Positions 35,295-44,382 of a stretch of 48,549 nt of DNA are shown here, piece after piece. This stretch comes from Algoriphagus sp. GTDB taxonomy: Bacteria; Bacteroidota; Bacteroidia; Cytophagales; Cyclobacteriaceae. The position numbers were made by a program, and so were the translations under genes. The notes below the pieces were generated by a model. It searched no databases. It saw nothing but the letters and a program-made list of their open reading frames with translations, and was not told where the DNA came from. How positions within the stretch are numbered: the first letter of the stretch is position 1; every line of letters begins with the position of its first letter. The stretch is from the NCBI RefSeq assembly GCF_029254265.1, contig NZ_JAQWXX010000114.1, forward strand, positions 1 through 48,549, read 5' to 3'.

Positions 35295-37243
35295 AAAAAA
35301 AAGTATTTGGTTTATTTCTTATTTTGATTTTGGCAAGTTCACAGCTTTCGCTTGCACAAAGACCAATACCCAAAACCACACGACCTGTTACCAATACCAA
35401 TCAAAACCCAAATCAAAATCGGGAAATTCAAGAAGGTGAAGAACAGGAATTGGAAGGAAGAAGGACCCTTTTGGACGACTCCACAAAAATGGTCTATGGT
35501 CCGAATACAAGTCTTCACTTTTTTGAAAAAGATATCAAGAGAAATCGACTACAGGTTTTTCCGCAGGATACAGCATTGAATAATTTTCATAATTATGACC
35601 CAGTTGCCAAAAGCGGTTGGAAATACCAGGATTTGGGAAATATTGGTTCGGCGGCTACTCCAATATTTTACCAGATTCCGGAGGTAATTGGAACGAGGTC
35701 TGGTTACAGCGCTTACGACTTGTATTACAGAGCCCCTGAGAATAGGAAATACTTTGATACTAAATCCCCATTTACCAACATGTCAGCATTTTTCGGAGGA
35801 GGTAACCGTAATATGCTGGATATCGAATTTGCAAGAAATATCAATCCCAGATGGAACGTTGGTCTTGAATTCCATACTATTCGATCTAAAAAAACTTTGA
35901 ATCCAGTGGCCAGAGACGATAATATGGTCGAGCAGAATTCATACTCTTTTCACACTAATTACCGCTCAGAAAATGGGAGATATTGGTTTTTGGGGAATTT
36001 TTCGAGAATGCGGCACGTAGTCAATGAGATTGGTGGTATTATACCTCCTGAAATAGACAGCACTTCCTTATATTTTACTTACGAGGATGCCAAAGTTTGG
36101 CTGAGGTACACTCAAGCTCGTGATTTGAGACAGGACTATCACTTTTACCACGAATACAAAGTCAAAGATGGTCTGCAATTGTATCATGTATTCGATCGGA
36201 AAAATCAGGATTTGATTTTTGAAACTGATATGACTACTTCGGATACGCTCTATTATCCTATCGATGGACTTAGTGCAAGAGATACAGCTCAAAATAAGAA
36301 TTTCTTTTCCGAGTGGAAAAATGAGGTTGGTTTCAAGGGGACTTTCGGAGGGTTTTACTACAATGCCTATGCAAAATTCCGTTCAGGAAAAATGAGAAAT
36401 CCTCGATTTGATTCTGATCAGACATTCAATGAGTTTTTTGTCGGAGGAGAATTGATAGGTAAAATCTCAGAAAAGTGGACAGTAAGTGCAGATGGGGAAT
36501 ACTTGTTGCCTGGGGCCTTTCGAATGCATGGTTTGTTTTCTTCACCATGGGTGGATGCGGAATACACAAAGGCTCTTTACAAACCCACTTCCATGCAGCA
36601 AGAATATCAAGGCTATTTTTTGAACTGGTCCAATCAGTTTGATAATATCGGAGTGGATCAAATTAAAGGAACTTTGAAATTCGATTTCAAAAAAATGCTC
36701 ATCAGACCTTCATTGACCCTAAATAGGATTAATAATTATGTCTATTTTGATGAGAGTAGAAAAGCTACCCAGGCCCTTGGAGAGGCATTTATGCTTCAGC
36801 CGGGATTGATTGCAAATTTCCAAATCGGGAAGAAATTCCGTTGGGATAATGAGTTTATTTTTACAGAGGTGACAGGAGACGGTGCAGATGCCTTTAGGAT
36901 TCCCTCACTTTATGCCAACTCAAAAATCTATTTTGATAGTCCGCTGTTTGATGAAAACGTGTATGTACAGATTGGACTGGATATTCGTTATCATTCGGAC
37001 TACAATGCAAATGCATATTTTACAGCTACGCAGCAATATTATTTGCAAAATGATTTTAATGTCTATGCCTATCCCGTGGCTGACTTTTTCTTAGATTTCA
37101 GAATCAATAGAACTCGCGTTTTATTCAAATACAATCATTTGAATAGTGGCTTGATGAGGGAGCCGGGTTATTTTGTTACGCAGGGTTATACAGGATACAA
37201 ATCATTTATAGACTTGGGAATAACTTGGTATTTATTTGATTAA
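35291..37243 (+). CDS. Putative porin (Bacteroidota outer-membrane beta-barrel)
   Basis: A 650-residue protein with a signal peptide (LFLILILASSQLSLAQ, cleavage near residue 22) and a Pro/Asn/Gln-rich mature N-terminus. The rest is made of alternating hydrophobic and aromatic strands typical of an outer-membrane barrel, ending in the aromatic tail DLGITWYLFD. It corresponds to the large putative-porin family of Bacteroidota. It starts with GTG, overlapping the lpxK stop by 4 bp, and is followed 1 bp later by miaE. The transported solute is unknown. Confidence 0.8.
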   Translation: MKKKVFGLFLILILASSQLSLAQRPIPKTTRPVTNTNQNPNQNREIQEGEEQELEGRRTLLDDSTKMVYGPNTSLHFFEKDIKRNRLQVFPQDTALNNFHNYDPVAKSGWKYQDLGNIGSAATPIFYQIPEVIGTRSGYSAYDLYYRAPENRKYFDTKSPFTNMSAFFGGGNRNMLDIEFARNINPRWNVGLEFHTIRSKKTLNPVARDDNMVEQNSYSFHTNYRSENGRYWFLGNFSRMRHVVNEIGGIIPPEIDSTSLYFTYEDAKVWLRYTQARDLRQDYHFYHEYKVKDGLQLYHVFDRKNQDLIFETDMTTSDTLYYPIDGLSARDTAQNKNFFSEWKNEVGFKGTFGGFYYNAYAKFRSGKMRNPRFDSDQTFNEFFVGGELIGKISEKWTVSADGEYLLPGAFRMHGLFSSPWVDAEYTKALYKPTSMQQEYQGYFLNWSNQFDNIGVDQIKGTLKFDFKKMLIRPSLTLNRINNYVYFDESRKATQALGEAFMLQPGLIANFQIGKKFRWDNEFIFTEVTGDGADAFRIPSLYANSKIYFDSPLFDENVYVQIGLDIRYHSDYNANAYFTATQQYYLQNDFNVYAYPVADFFLDFRINRTRVLFKYNHLNSGLMREPGYFVTQGYTGYKSFIDLGITWYLFD

Positions 37244-37244
37244 G

Positions 37245-37856
37245 ATGAGCTGGGAGGAAACTACCAAAGAAAAAATGCTTCACTTGAAGCTTCCGACTGA
37301 TCCAAGATGGGTAGGGATAGCTGAAATGCAAATCGAGGATATCTTGACCGATCATGCCTATTGCGAACAAAAGGCTGCGTCATCTTGTATCAGCTTAATT
37401 TTGAGATTTAATGATTTAGATGAGGTAGTGGATACTTTGACTCCGATTGTTGCAGAAGAGTGGGGGCATTTTGAGAGAGTAATGGAACAAATTCGAAAGC
37501 GGGGATTGAAATTTGGTTTTCCAAGGAAGGATGAATATGTAGTCGCGCTCGCTAATTTTGTGAAAAAAGGAGGGAATCGGATGCAGCAATTAACCGAGCA
37601 GCTTTTACTTAATGCCTTGATCGAGGCCAGAAGTTGTGAGCGATTCAAGTTGCTTTCGAAACATATTCAAGACGAGGAACTGAAGAAGTTTTATTATGAA
37701 TTGATGGTTTCAGAAGCTGGTCATTATGTGACCTTTATTGAGTTGGCTAGAAGCTATCAAGAAGTAGAGAAAGTTAACGCTCGTTGGCAGGAATGGCTTA
37801 CTTTCGAAGCTTCAGTACTAGAGGAGATAGGAGTACGAGCAGATCGAATGCATTGA
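37245..37856 (+). CDS. miaE: tRNA-(ms2io6A)-hydroxylase
   Basis: A 203-residue four-helix diiron protein with ferritin-like ligand motifs CEQKAAS, VAEEWGHFERV, EARSCERF and VSEAGHY. MiaE hydroxylates the isopentenyl group of ms2i6A37 in tRNA using oxygen. The ATG at 37245, 1 bp after the porin stop, was chosen over a TTG inside the porin end. Its position in the lpxK-porin transcript has no obvious functional link and is probably just co-expression. Confidence 0.9.
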   Translation: MSWEETTKEKMLHLKLPTDPRWVGIAEMQIEDILTDHAYCEQKAASSCISLILRFNDLDEVVDTLTPIVAEEWGHFERVMEQIRKRGLKFGFPRKDEYVVALANFVKKGGNRMQQLTEQLLLNALIEARSCERFKLLSKHIQDEELKKFYYELMVSEAGHYVTFIELARSYQEVEKVNARWQEWLTFEASVLEEIGVRADRMH

Positions 37857-38144
37857 AAGATGGAGGTCTTGGTTTTTTCGGTTTCCCAAAAGAAACTATT
37901 TGGAAGTAAGATTTAACCAAGTGTCGCTGCGTAGGAATCATTTCGAGACATTTGATTCTAGTTATGATCTATTTTATCCATATCCGTTGAAAAAGTTTAT
38001 GTTCCTTTCAAAGAAGCCAAATAGTATTTTGAAATAAGGAATGTTAAAATTTAAAGTCTTAAATAGCCAAATCAAGCTGAATTGGTTATAATTAAAGGCA
38101 TTTTCTAAAAAAATGAAATTAATCTGTTCTAATCCGAACACAAT

Positions 38145-39389
38145 ATGAATTTGATCGAAAATATTCGAGAAGCAGTAAACTCAATAAAGGTAAACCTCCT
38201 TCGGACTATCCTTACCGGGGCTATTATTGCGATAGGCATTTCTTCGTTGGTGGGGATGCTCACTGCAATTGATGGGATAAAGGCTCAGATAGCGGATAGT
38301 TTTGCAGGTTTGGGAGCAAACTCTTTCGAATTAAAAAATAAAGGTTTCAGTGGAGGGCGTGCTGTGACTGATGGTAAATCTGATAAGATCTATCCAAAGC
38401 TTACCTACGATGAAGTTATGGATTTTAAACAAGCCTACACAAGTGTTGGGATTTCCACGGTTTTTGTGTCTGTGACAGGTTCTTCCGAAGTGAAAAGAGG
38501 ATCGAAAAAAACTAACCCAAATGTCAGGATCAGAGGAGTGGACGAAAATTACATGAGTATAAAGGCAATTGATCTTCAGGAGGGAAGAAACTTTAGTAAT
38601 CTTGAAATCAGATATGGCAATAGCGTTGCTATTATCGGAAAAGAGCTGAAGGAGCTTTTATTTGAATCAAATGAAGAAGCTATCGGAGAAAAGATTTCAT
38701 TTTTTGGGAGACCATATACGATTATTGGAGTCTTGGAGAAGCAAGGTAGTGTGGGGCCTGATTCCGGTGCGGATCGTCAGATTCTTATTCCTGTAGAGAA
38801 TGCAAGTCGCCTGGATCAGCGTGGGACTTTTAACTACAACGTAACGGGTGTTGCCTCTGGCCCTGAGCGAGTTGACTATGAAATGGGACAAGCAATTGGG
38901 ATGATGCGGAAAATCCGTCAGGATCGTGTCACTCAGGAAGATTCTTTTGATTTGACAAAAAGTCAATCTGTGGCTGAAAGTTTAGAAGAGGTCGCTGGCT
39001 ACTTGAGAATTGGAGGTTTCGGAATTGGATTTATCACGCTTTTAGGAGCATCCATAGGTTTGATGAATATCATGCTTGTATCTGTGACTGAGCGAACCCG
39101 AGAAATTGGAATTAGAAAAGCATTGGGCGCAACCCCGTTAAAAATCCGTCAACAATTTTTGTTTGAAGCGATAATGATTTGTGTGCTTGGAGGCATTTTT
39201 GGGATGATTCTTGGAATAGGAATAGGGAATTTGATTGCGCTGGTAATTGGAGCTGGAGGATTTTTGATTCCATGGTTATGGATGTTTGTTGCCTTTTTGA
39301 TTTGTATTGTAGTAGGATTGCTTTCTGGGTATTTCCCTGCTTACAAAGCCAGTAGGCTTGACCCTATCGAATCCTTGCGATACGAATAA
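38145..39389 (+). CDS. MacB/FtsX-type ABC transporter permease
   Basis: A 414-residue permease with one N-terminal membrane helix (about residues 20-42), a MacB-like periplasmic domain (about 50-270) and a C-terminal FtsX domain of three helices. The coupling motif is [25 protein letters not shown] at about 307-331. Such permeases pair with a separate LolD/MacB-type ATPase for lipoprotein release, efflux or signalling. No ATPase or membrane-fusion gene is adjacent, and a strong terminator follows immediately, so it is an orphan half-system whose partner must lie elsewhere. Confidence 0.9.
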   Translation: MNLIENIREAVNSIKVNLLRTILTGAIIAIGISSLVGMLTAIDGIKAQIADSFAGLGANSFELKNKGFSGGRAVTDGKSDKIYPKLTYDEVMDFKQAYTSVGISTVFVSVTGSSEVKRGSKKTNPNVRIRGVDENYMSIKAIDLQEGRNFSNLEIRYGNSVAIIGKELKELLFESNEEAIGEKISFFGRPYTIIGVLEKQGSVGPDSGADRQILIPVENASRLDQRGTFNYNVTGVASGPERVDYEMGQAIGMMRKIRQDRVTQEDSFDLTKSQSVAESLEEVAGYLRIGGFGIGFITLLGASIGLMNIMLVSVTERTREIGIRKALGATPLKIRQQFLFEAIMICVLGGIFGMILGIGIGNLIALVIGAGGFLIPWLWMFVAFLICIVVGLLSGYFPAYKASRLDPIESLRYE

Positions 39390-39412
39390 ATTTGAAATTT
39401 CTAAAGCATTTG

Positions 39413-39444
39413 AAGCCCGATGATAAAAATCATCGGGCTTTTTT
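39413..39444 (+). terminator. Rho-independent terminator after the permease
   Basis: A perfect 12-bp stem AAGCCCGATGAT / ATCATCGGGCTT with loop AAAA is followed by TTTT. It lies inside the open upstream part of the next reading frame, which shows that the oxidoreductase does not start at 39392. Confidence 0.92.
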
Positions 39445-39496
39445 ACTAATTCGATTTTTTTATAGAAGTCTTAAAACAATCCCTTATTTTTCAAAT

Positions 39497-41188
39497 ATGA
39501 ATACGCACGAATACGACGCCATTGTAGTAGGCTCTGGGATCTCAGGAGGATGGGCTGCTAAAGAGTTTTGTGAAAAAGGCCTAAAAACCCTTGTACTGGA
39601 GCGGGGAAGGGATGTTCAACATTTGAAGGACTATCCGACGATGACTGCTGCACCATGGGAAATGCCCCATCGTAACCAAATTCCTCGTGATCAAAAACTT
39701 GCAGATCCAGTAGTCAACCGTTGCTATGCCTATACAGAAGATACACAGCATTTTTTTGCGAAGGATTCGGATCACCCATATGTGCAGGAAAAACCATTTG
39801 ACTGGATTCGAGGCTATCAGGTTGGCGGAAAGTCACTGATTTGGGCCCGACAGACACAGCGTTGGAGTAGATATGAGTTTGAGCGTCCAGGACGAGATGG
39901 TTATTCGATTGAATGGCCTATTGGTTATGCTGATGTCGCGCCTTGGTACAGTCATGTTGAGCGGTTTGTGGGGATTAGCGGAAATTATGACGGCTTGGAT
40001 ACATTGCCAGATGGAGAGTTTTTACCGGCTTGGGGATTGAATTGTGTGGAAAAGGAATTGCAGAAACGAATCAAAGCCGCATATCCAGATCGTGATCCGA
40101 TTGGTGGGCGATGCGCTCATTTGACCAAGCCAAAAGAAATCCATCTCCAGCAAGGTCGGGGTCAATGTATGGCCAGAAATCAATGCTATCGAGGATGTCC
40201 ATTTGGTGGATATTTCAGTAGCAATTCTGGGACTTTGCCTTGGGCTGCAAAAACAGGAAATCTAACACTTAGGCCAGATTCTGTGGTTCACTCATTGATA
40301 TTTGATGATGAAAAAGGAAAGGTGACAGGTGTTCGAGTGATCGATAGAGTCACTAAAGAAGCCACAGAATATTTTGCGAAAGTAATCTTTCTGAATGCTG
40401 CCACCTTGAATACCAATCTGATTTTGCTCAACAGTACATCCAAGCGCTATCCAAATGGCTTGGGAAATGATTCTGGATTGCTAGGTAAATACGTAGCATT
40501 TCACAATTACCGTGGTTCTATGAGTGCAGATTTCGAAGGGTTTGAAGATAGCTATTACTTTGGCAGAAGGCCTACAACGATGATGATGCCTAATTTCCGT
40601 AATGTCAAAAAGCAGGATATGGATTTTCAGGGTGGATATATGCCTTTTTTTAGTGCCTCAAGAGGTCGAGGAAATGGAGTGTCTGATGCTGCCTTGGGTG
40701 CTGAACTGAAGCAAGCAAATACGGAAGTGGGCCCATGGCATGTCTGGATGATGGTTCAGGCCGAGACCGTTCCTAAAGAGACGAATCAAGTTTCCCTAAG
40801 TAAGGATCAAAAAGATGAATGGGGAATGCCGCTCCTGAAAATTGATGTGAGCTACGACGATAATGATGAAAAAGTCCTAGCTGATTTTTATGCTCAAGGT
40901 CAGGAGATGCTCGAGAAAGCAGGCTGCAAAAACATCAGAATTTCTGATAGTGGTCAAAATCCAGGTCTTGATATTCATGAAATGGGAGGGGTAAGAATGG
41001 GTAAGGATCCAAAAACTTCTTTGCTAAATGGATTCAATCAATTCCATGAGCTTCCCAATGTCTTTGTTACAGATGGAGCAGCAATGACTTCCACAGGAGT
41101 GCAAAATCCTTCACTTACTTACATGGCATTGACTGCTAGAGCAGTAGATTATGCAGTGAAGGAGTTGAAAAAAGGCACGCTATCTTAA
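39497..41188 (+). CDS. GMC family FAD-dependent oxidoreductase
   Basis: A 563-residue flavoprotein opening directly with the Rossmann loop VVGSGISGGWAAKE (about residues 10-23). It also has CxxNQCYRGCPFGGYF near 230, and the C-terminal GMC signature with HEMGGVRMG and TSTGVQNPSLTYMALTAR. It resembles the catalytic subunits of gluconate-2-dehydrogenase or sugar 3-dehydrogenases. The usual small partner subunit and cytochrome c are not adjacent. ATG 39497 was chosen because a terminator occupies the upstream extension and because the Rossmann fold begins right there. A TATTTTTC box (39485-39492) lies 4 nt before the ATG. Confidence 0.9.
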   Translation: MNTHEYDAIVVGSGISGGWAAKEFCEKGLKTLVLERGRDVQHLKDYPTMTAAPWEMPHRNQIPRDQKLADPVVNRCYAYTEDTQHFFAKDSDHPYVQEKPFDWIRGYQVGGKSLIWARQTQRWSRYEFERPGRDGYSIEWPIGYADVAPWYSHVERFVGISGNYDGLDTLPDGEFLPAWGLNCVEKELQKRIKAAYPDRDPIGGRCAHLTKPKEIHLQQGRGQCMARNQCYRGCPFGGYFSSNSGTLPWAAKTGNLTLRPDSVVHSLIFDDEKGKVTGVRVIDRVTKEATEYFAKVIFLNAATLNTNLILLNSTSKRYPNGLGNDSGLLGKYVAFHNYRGSMSADFEGFEDSYYFGRRPTTMMMPNFRNVKKQDMDFQGGYMPFFSASRGRGNGVSDAALGAELKQANTEVGPWHVWMMVQAETVPKETNQVSLSKDQKDEWGMPLLKIDVSYDDNDEKVLADFYAQGQEMLEKAGCKNIRISDSGQNPGLDIHEMGGVRMGKDPKTSLLNGFNQFHELPNVFVTDGAAMTSTGVQNPSLTYMALTARAVDYAVKELKKGTLS

Positions 41189-41195
41189 AAAACGA

Positions 41196-41549
41196 TTAAA
41201 CTATATCTGTTTTTCTTGGATCTGGACCATATTTATTTAGTCCTTTTTGCCCTGGTTTGTACGCAAGCCAAATAAAACCAATGAAATTAACAGGTGGTGG
41301 AATTAATAAATAAAGTGCGTATTTCCAGTCCATTCCTATATCATGCAGTCGTTTGATTGCTTGGATAAGGAGTAAAATAATCGAAGCGATCAGGATAATT
41401 ATGAAGGAAAAGAATATTGGCCAAGCTTCGCCATGATAGGATTGCCATATCAGCATAAGACTCAAAATGTTTGTAAAATAAAAAATCATGAAAAGTACTA
41501 GATAAAGTCTTCTCGTGATTCTTCCGGTAGGTTTTAAAAACGAATTCAT
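41196..41549 (-). CDS. DUF805 family membrane protein
   Basis: This 117-residue inner-membrane protein shows the DUF805 pattern: N-terminal GRITRRLY, helices at about 13-35 and 45-65, KRLHDIGMDW, a third helix, then KPGQKGLNKYGPDPR. The function of DUF805 proteins is unknown; some affect antimicrobial or salt resistance. It converges on the GMC oxidoreductase with a 7-bp gap. Confidence 0.88.
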   Translation of the reverse strand: MNSFLKPTGRITRRLYLVLFMIFYFTNILSLMLIWQSYHGEAWPIFFSFIIILIASIILLLIQAIKRLHDIGMDWKYALYLLIPPPVNFIGFIWLAYKPGQKGLNKYGPDPRKTDIV

Positions 41550-41734
41550 AACTATTTAACAAGTTAAAAGCAATAATGTTTAAAATTTGCATGTTATAAT
41601 TCTTTTTTGATTTTCCAAGTTAGATTTTGAGTATAAATAGTTTTGGATTTCACCTCCTACATAATTCTAGGGGATTTGTATTTTTAATATCATTATTATC
41701 ACGCTTATCATTTTTACCAAACCTAATTTGCCTT

Positions 41735-41830
41735 ATGAAATCGAGCATGACAAGAACCTCACACACTAGGATAATTACCAGAAATGCGAGATTCCATGTG
41801 GCCATTAAAAAACAAATTATAATCATATGA
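41735..41830 (+). other. Small ORF/repeat copy A upstream of the esterase
   Basis: The stretch from 41735 is a possible 31-residue ORF whose stop overlaps the esterase ATG (ATGA at 41827-41830). Its first ~42 nt resemble the intergenic sequence at 45803-45844: both share ATGAAATCGA, then CATG, then TCACACACT and GATAATTA at matching spacing. Encoded differences are mostly non-synonymous, so DNA-level relatedness is more likely than a conserved peptide. It may be a leader ORF, a small RNA element or a decayed repeat. Confidence 0.35.
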
Positions 41831-43116
41831 AAAAGTACTTATTCCTTCTATTTTACCTGCCGTTTTTATCATTTGCTCAGGCTAAATCTATTGATTTTCA
41901 AGCCCCACAAACTTATCATCTAATCATTGAAGGCTTTGATTGGGGTCCAGCTGCCAATAAAGTGGTGATAAAAATGAATCAGTCTGTAAAAGAAGTGAAT
42001 GCATCTGATTTTGAGATCTATGTTAATCGGTCTTCGGATATCGGAGAGATTCCGGCCGGCCAAAAGGCAGGTAAAAGATCTGTCATTTTAGGCTATCCTT
42101 CGGATGAGTTTGGTAATAGAGTAGTAGAGGGGGGATATGCGACATTAGTTCTCGCTGTGAGCCCTGTAATGCCTTTGGGCTCTCCGATTCAATACATGCG
42201 AACAGGGAATCGAGGTGGTAATTTCTGGATTGACTATCAGATGACAATTTTGGATACCAAAACTGGTAATATATGGAATGAAGAATCAGGGAGATCTCGC
42301 CCGATTGTAGATGATTTTGCTTTGGACGGTAAATTCACAAAAGACAATACCACATTGACTTTTGCTGCTTTTACACCTAAATCAAGTTCCGAAAAAGCTC
42401 CGCTTATTATCTGGCTACATGGAGGAGGAGAAGGAGGATCAGATCCTACCATAGCACTTATGGGGAACAAGGCATTTAATTATGCTTCTCCTGAAATCCA
42501 GATGTTATTCGGAGGAGCCTATGTACTGGTTCCCCAAGCACCAACTTTCTGGATGCAAGCAGCTGAAGGGATGACTCGTGGGCAAACTAATGATATTTAC
42601 AATGAGGCCCTTTTTGCCTTAATCCAAGACTATGTCGCTAAAAACCCGAAAATTGATCCTTCTAGGATCTATGTCGGTGGCTGTTCCAATGGAGGCTATA
42701 TGTCTCTTAAATTAATCCTTGAGCATCCTGATTATTTTGCAGCTGGATTTATCAGTGCATTGGCTTACAATAATCAATTTGTTACAGATGCGCAGCTACA
42801 AAAAATAAAGAATGTGCCGATGTGGTTTGTTCATTCTAAGGATGATCAAACGACGAAGCCTGCAGATACTGTTGTGCCTCTTTTCGATCGCTTGAAGAAA
42901 GCTGGTGCGAAGAATGTTCACTTCTCATTTTATGATCACGTGACAGATATTACGGGGTTTTATGGAGGAGATGACTATCACTACAACGGTCACTGGTCTT
43001 GGATCTACTCGCATTCCAATATGGCACGAACTGAGTTGGACGGAAGCCCCGTCCTGCTTGATGGTCGACCGGTGACGATCATGGAGTGGATGGCCGCGCA
43101 GCGGAAAAAGAAATAA
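41827..43116 (+). CDS. Secreted alpha/beta-hydrolase esterase with N-terminal Ig-like domain
   Basis: A 429-residue protein with a signal peptide (LFLLFYLPFLSFAQA) and a beta-rich Ig-like domain (about residues 25-130), as in the EstA/Esterase-Ig group. The catalytic domain has oxyanion segment WLHGGGEGG and nucleophile Ser287 in GGCSNGG. The acid lies in VHSKDDQT and the His in YHYNGHWSW. It resembles feruloyl-esterase/PHB-depolymerase-like and prolyl-oligopeptidase-type enzymes. The substrate is unknown; a role on plant or algal polymers is plausible. It is followed by a strong terminator. Confidence 0.85.
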   Translation: MKKYLFLLFYLPFLSFAQAKSIDFQAPQTYHLIIEGFDWGPAANKVVIKMNQSVKEVNASDFEIYVNRSSDIGEIPAGQKAGKRSVILGYPSDEFGNRVVEGGYATLVLAVSPVMPLGSPIQYMRTGNRGGNFWIDYQMTILDTKTGNIWNEESGRSRPIVDDFALDGKFTKDNTTLTFAAFTPKSSSEKAPLIIWLHGGGEGGSDPTIALMGNKAFNYASPEIQMLFGGAYVLVPQAPTFWMQAAEGMTRGQTNDIYNEALFALIQDYVAKNPKIDPSRIYVGGCSNGGYMSLKLILEHPDYFAAGFISALAYNNQFVTDAQLQKIKNVPMWFVHSKDDQTTKPADTVVPLFDRLKKAGAKNVHFSFYDHVTDITGFYGGDDYHYNGHWSWIYSHSNMARTELDGSPVLLDGRPVTIMEWMAAQRKKK

Positions 43117-43120
43117 CTCA

Positions 43121-43145
43121 AAAGCCGGATATTATCCGGCTTTTT
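43121..43145 (+). terminator. Rho-independent terminator of the esterase gene
   Basis: A perfect 10-bp stem AAAGCCGGAT / ATCCGGCTTT with loop ATT is followed by a T run, starting 4 bp after the stop codon. Confidence 0.92.
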
Positions 43146-43192
43146 GCATTTAATGTTTACCTTCTTTTTCGATCTCTTCGTAAACTTGTTTG

Positions 43193-44266
43193 ATGGAAAA
43201 TCTCGAAATTTTTAATAATGAATTGGCCAAAAAGGCCGCTCAAATTGGTAGACTCCCAAATGAGTGGTTAGAAGAAATCCATCTTCAAAACTACTTTAAA
43301 CTTTTTATCCCAAAAGAATTGGGAGGGCTAGATTTAGAATTGACAGAAGGGCTTTTACAAGAGGAAAAGTTGGCTTCTCTTGATGCAAGTCTAGGCTGGA
43401 CTGTGACACTCTGTGCCGGAGCAGGCTGGTTTGTTGGTTTTATGGAAAAGGAAATGCGAGAAGAGTTAGCAAAAGAACCCAGGCTTTGTCTCGCTGGAAG
43501 TGGTTTCGTAGGTGGGAAAGCAGAAAAAATGGGAGATTCTTACCGTATTTCAGGAAATTGGACTTATGCCTCAGGAGCTTTCCATGCCAGTCACTTTACG
43601 GCGAATTGTGAACTCTTTGAGAATGGTAAAGCAATTTTAGATTTCAATCAAAAACCTGTCGTTAAGGCTTTTATCCTTCGAAAATCTGAAGTGGAAATAC
43701 TTGACAGCTGGAATTACATGGGAATGATTGCAACAGGAAGTCATGCTTTTCGATGTGAAGACTTAGCGGTTCCGACTTATAGAAACTTCGAGATTCTTCC
43801 TGAAAAAACAAAACTTCCTGACCCGATCTATCGCTATCCATTTTTGCAGTTTGCTGAGGCAACGCTAGCCGTGAATATTCTAGGGATCAGCATACATCTT
43901 CAGGAATTGATTGAGAAAAGTTTTTGGAAGCGGAATGAAACCCGATCTTATGAAAAAAGGCAAATTGAATACTTTCAAAAGGTTTTTGCCAAAGAATCGA
44001 AAGGAATTCAGTCTTTGCGAAGTGACTTTTACCATGCTGTCGAAAGTTCCTGGATTCAACTAATTGAGGAAAGGGAAATCTCTGCATCAGATTTGAAAAA
44101 AGCCAGTCGGATCAGTAGAAAACTTACTCAGGCTTGTCGCTTATCAAATGCAAAACTTTACCCATTTGCTGGATTAGAAGCCGCAAAAACTCATACTGAA
44201 CTCAATCGGGTATGGCGGGATTTTAATACGGTAAGTCAGCATGCGCTCTTGATTTTTCCTTTTTAG
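43193..44266 (+). CDS. Acyl-CoA dehydrogenase-like flavoprotein
   Basis: A 357-residue protein with the acyl-CoA dehydrogenase fold: helical N-domain with PKELGGLDLELTEG, beta middle domain with SGNWTYASGAFHASHF, and helical C-domain with HTELNRVWRDFNTVSQH. That last stretch, and the absence of a recognisable CoA-dehydrogenase catalytic Glu, resemble group D flavin monooxygenases (HsaA/HpaB-like) more than true acyl-CoA dehydrogenases. Starting from ATG 43193 removes a TTG in the same frame. It has a weak TAAACTTG box just upstream and stands alone between two terminated units. The substrate is unknown. Confidence 0.75.
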   Translation: MENLEIFNNELAKKAAQIGRLPNEWLEEIHLQNYFKLFIPKELGGLDLELTEGLLQEEKLASLDASLGWTVTLCAGAGWFVGFMEKEMREELAKEPRLCLAGSGFVGGKAEKMGDSYRISGNWTYASGAFHASHFTANCELFENGKAILDFNQKPVVKAFILRKSEVEILDSWNYMGMIATGSHAFRCEDLAVPTYRNFEILPEKTKLPDPIYRYPFLQFAEATLAVNILGISIHLQELIEKSFWKRNETRSYEKRQIEYFQKVFAKESKGIQSLRSDFYHAVESSWIQLIEEREISASDLKKASRISRKLTQACRLSNAKLYPFAGLEAAKTHTELNRVWRDFNTVSQHALLIFPF

Positions 44267-44382
44267 ACGAGGCCTTTCTTTTAGTAAAAGAGCAGAGCCA
44301 TACAAAGCTGCCAATCTCTTGATTGCTTTGCTAGACTCCGCTAGTGGTCAATAAAATTTTTTACCCTTTCAAGGTTCTGTTT

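Noticed and set aside
39392..39496. N-terminal extension of the GMC oxidoreductase reading frame
   Set aside because: A perfect terminator hairpin lies within it and the Rossmann fold begins at 39497, so it is not translated.
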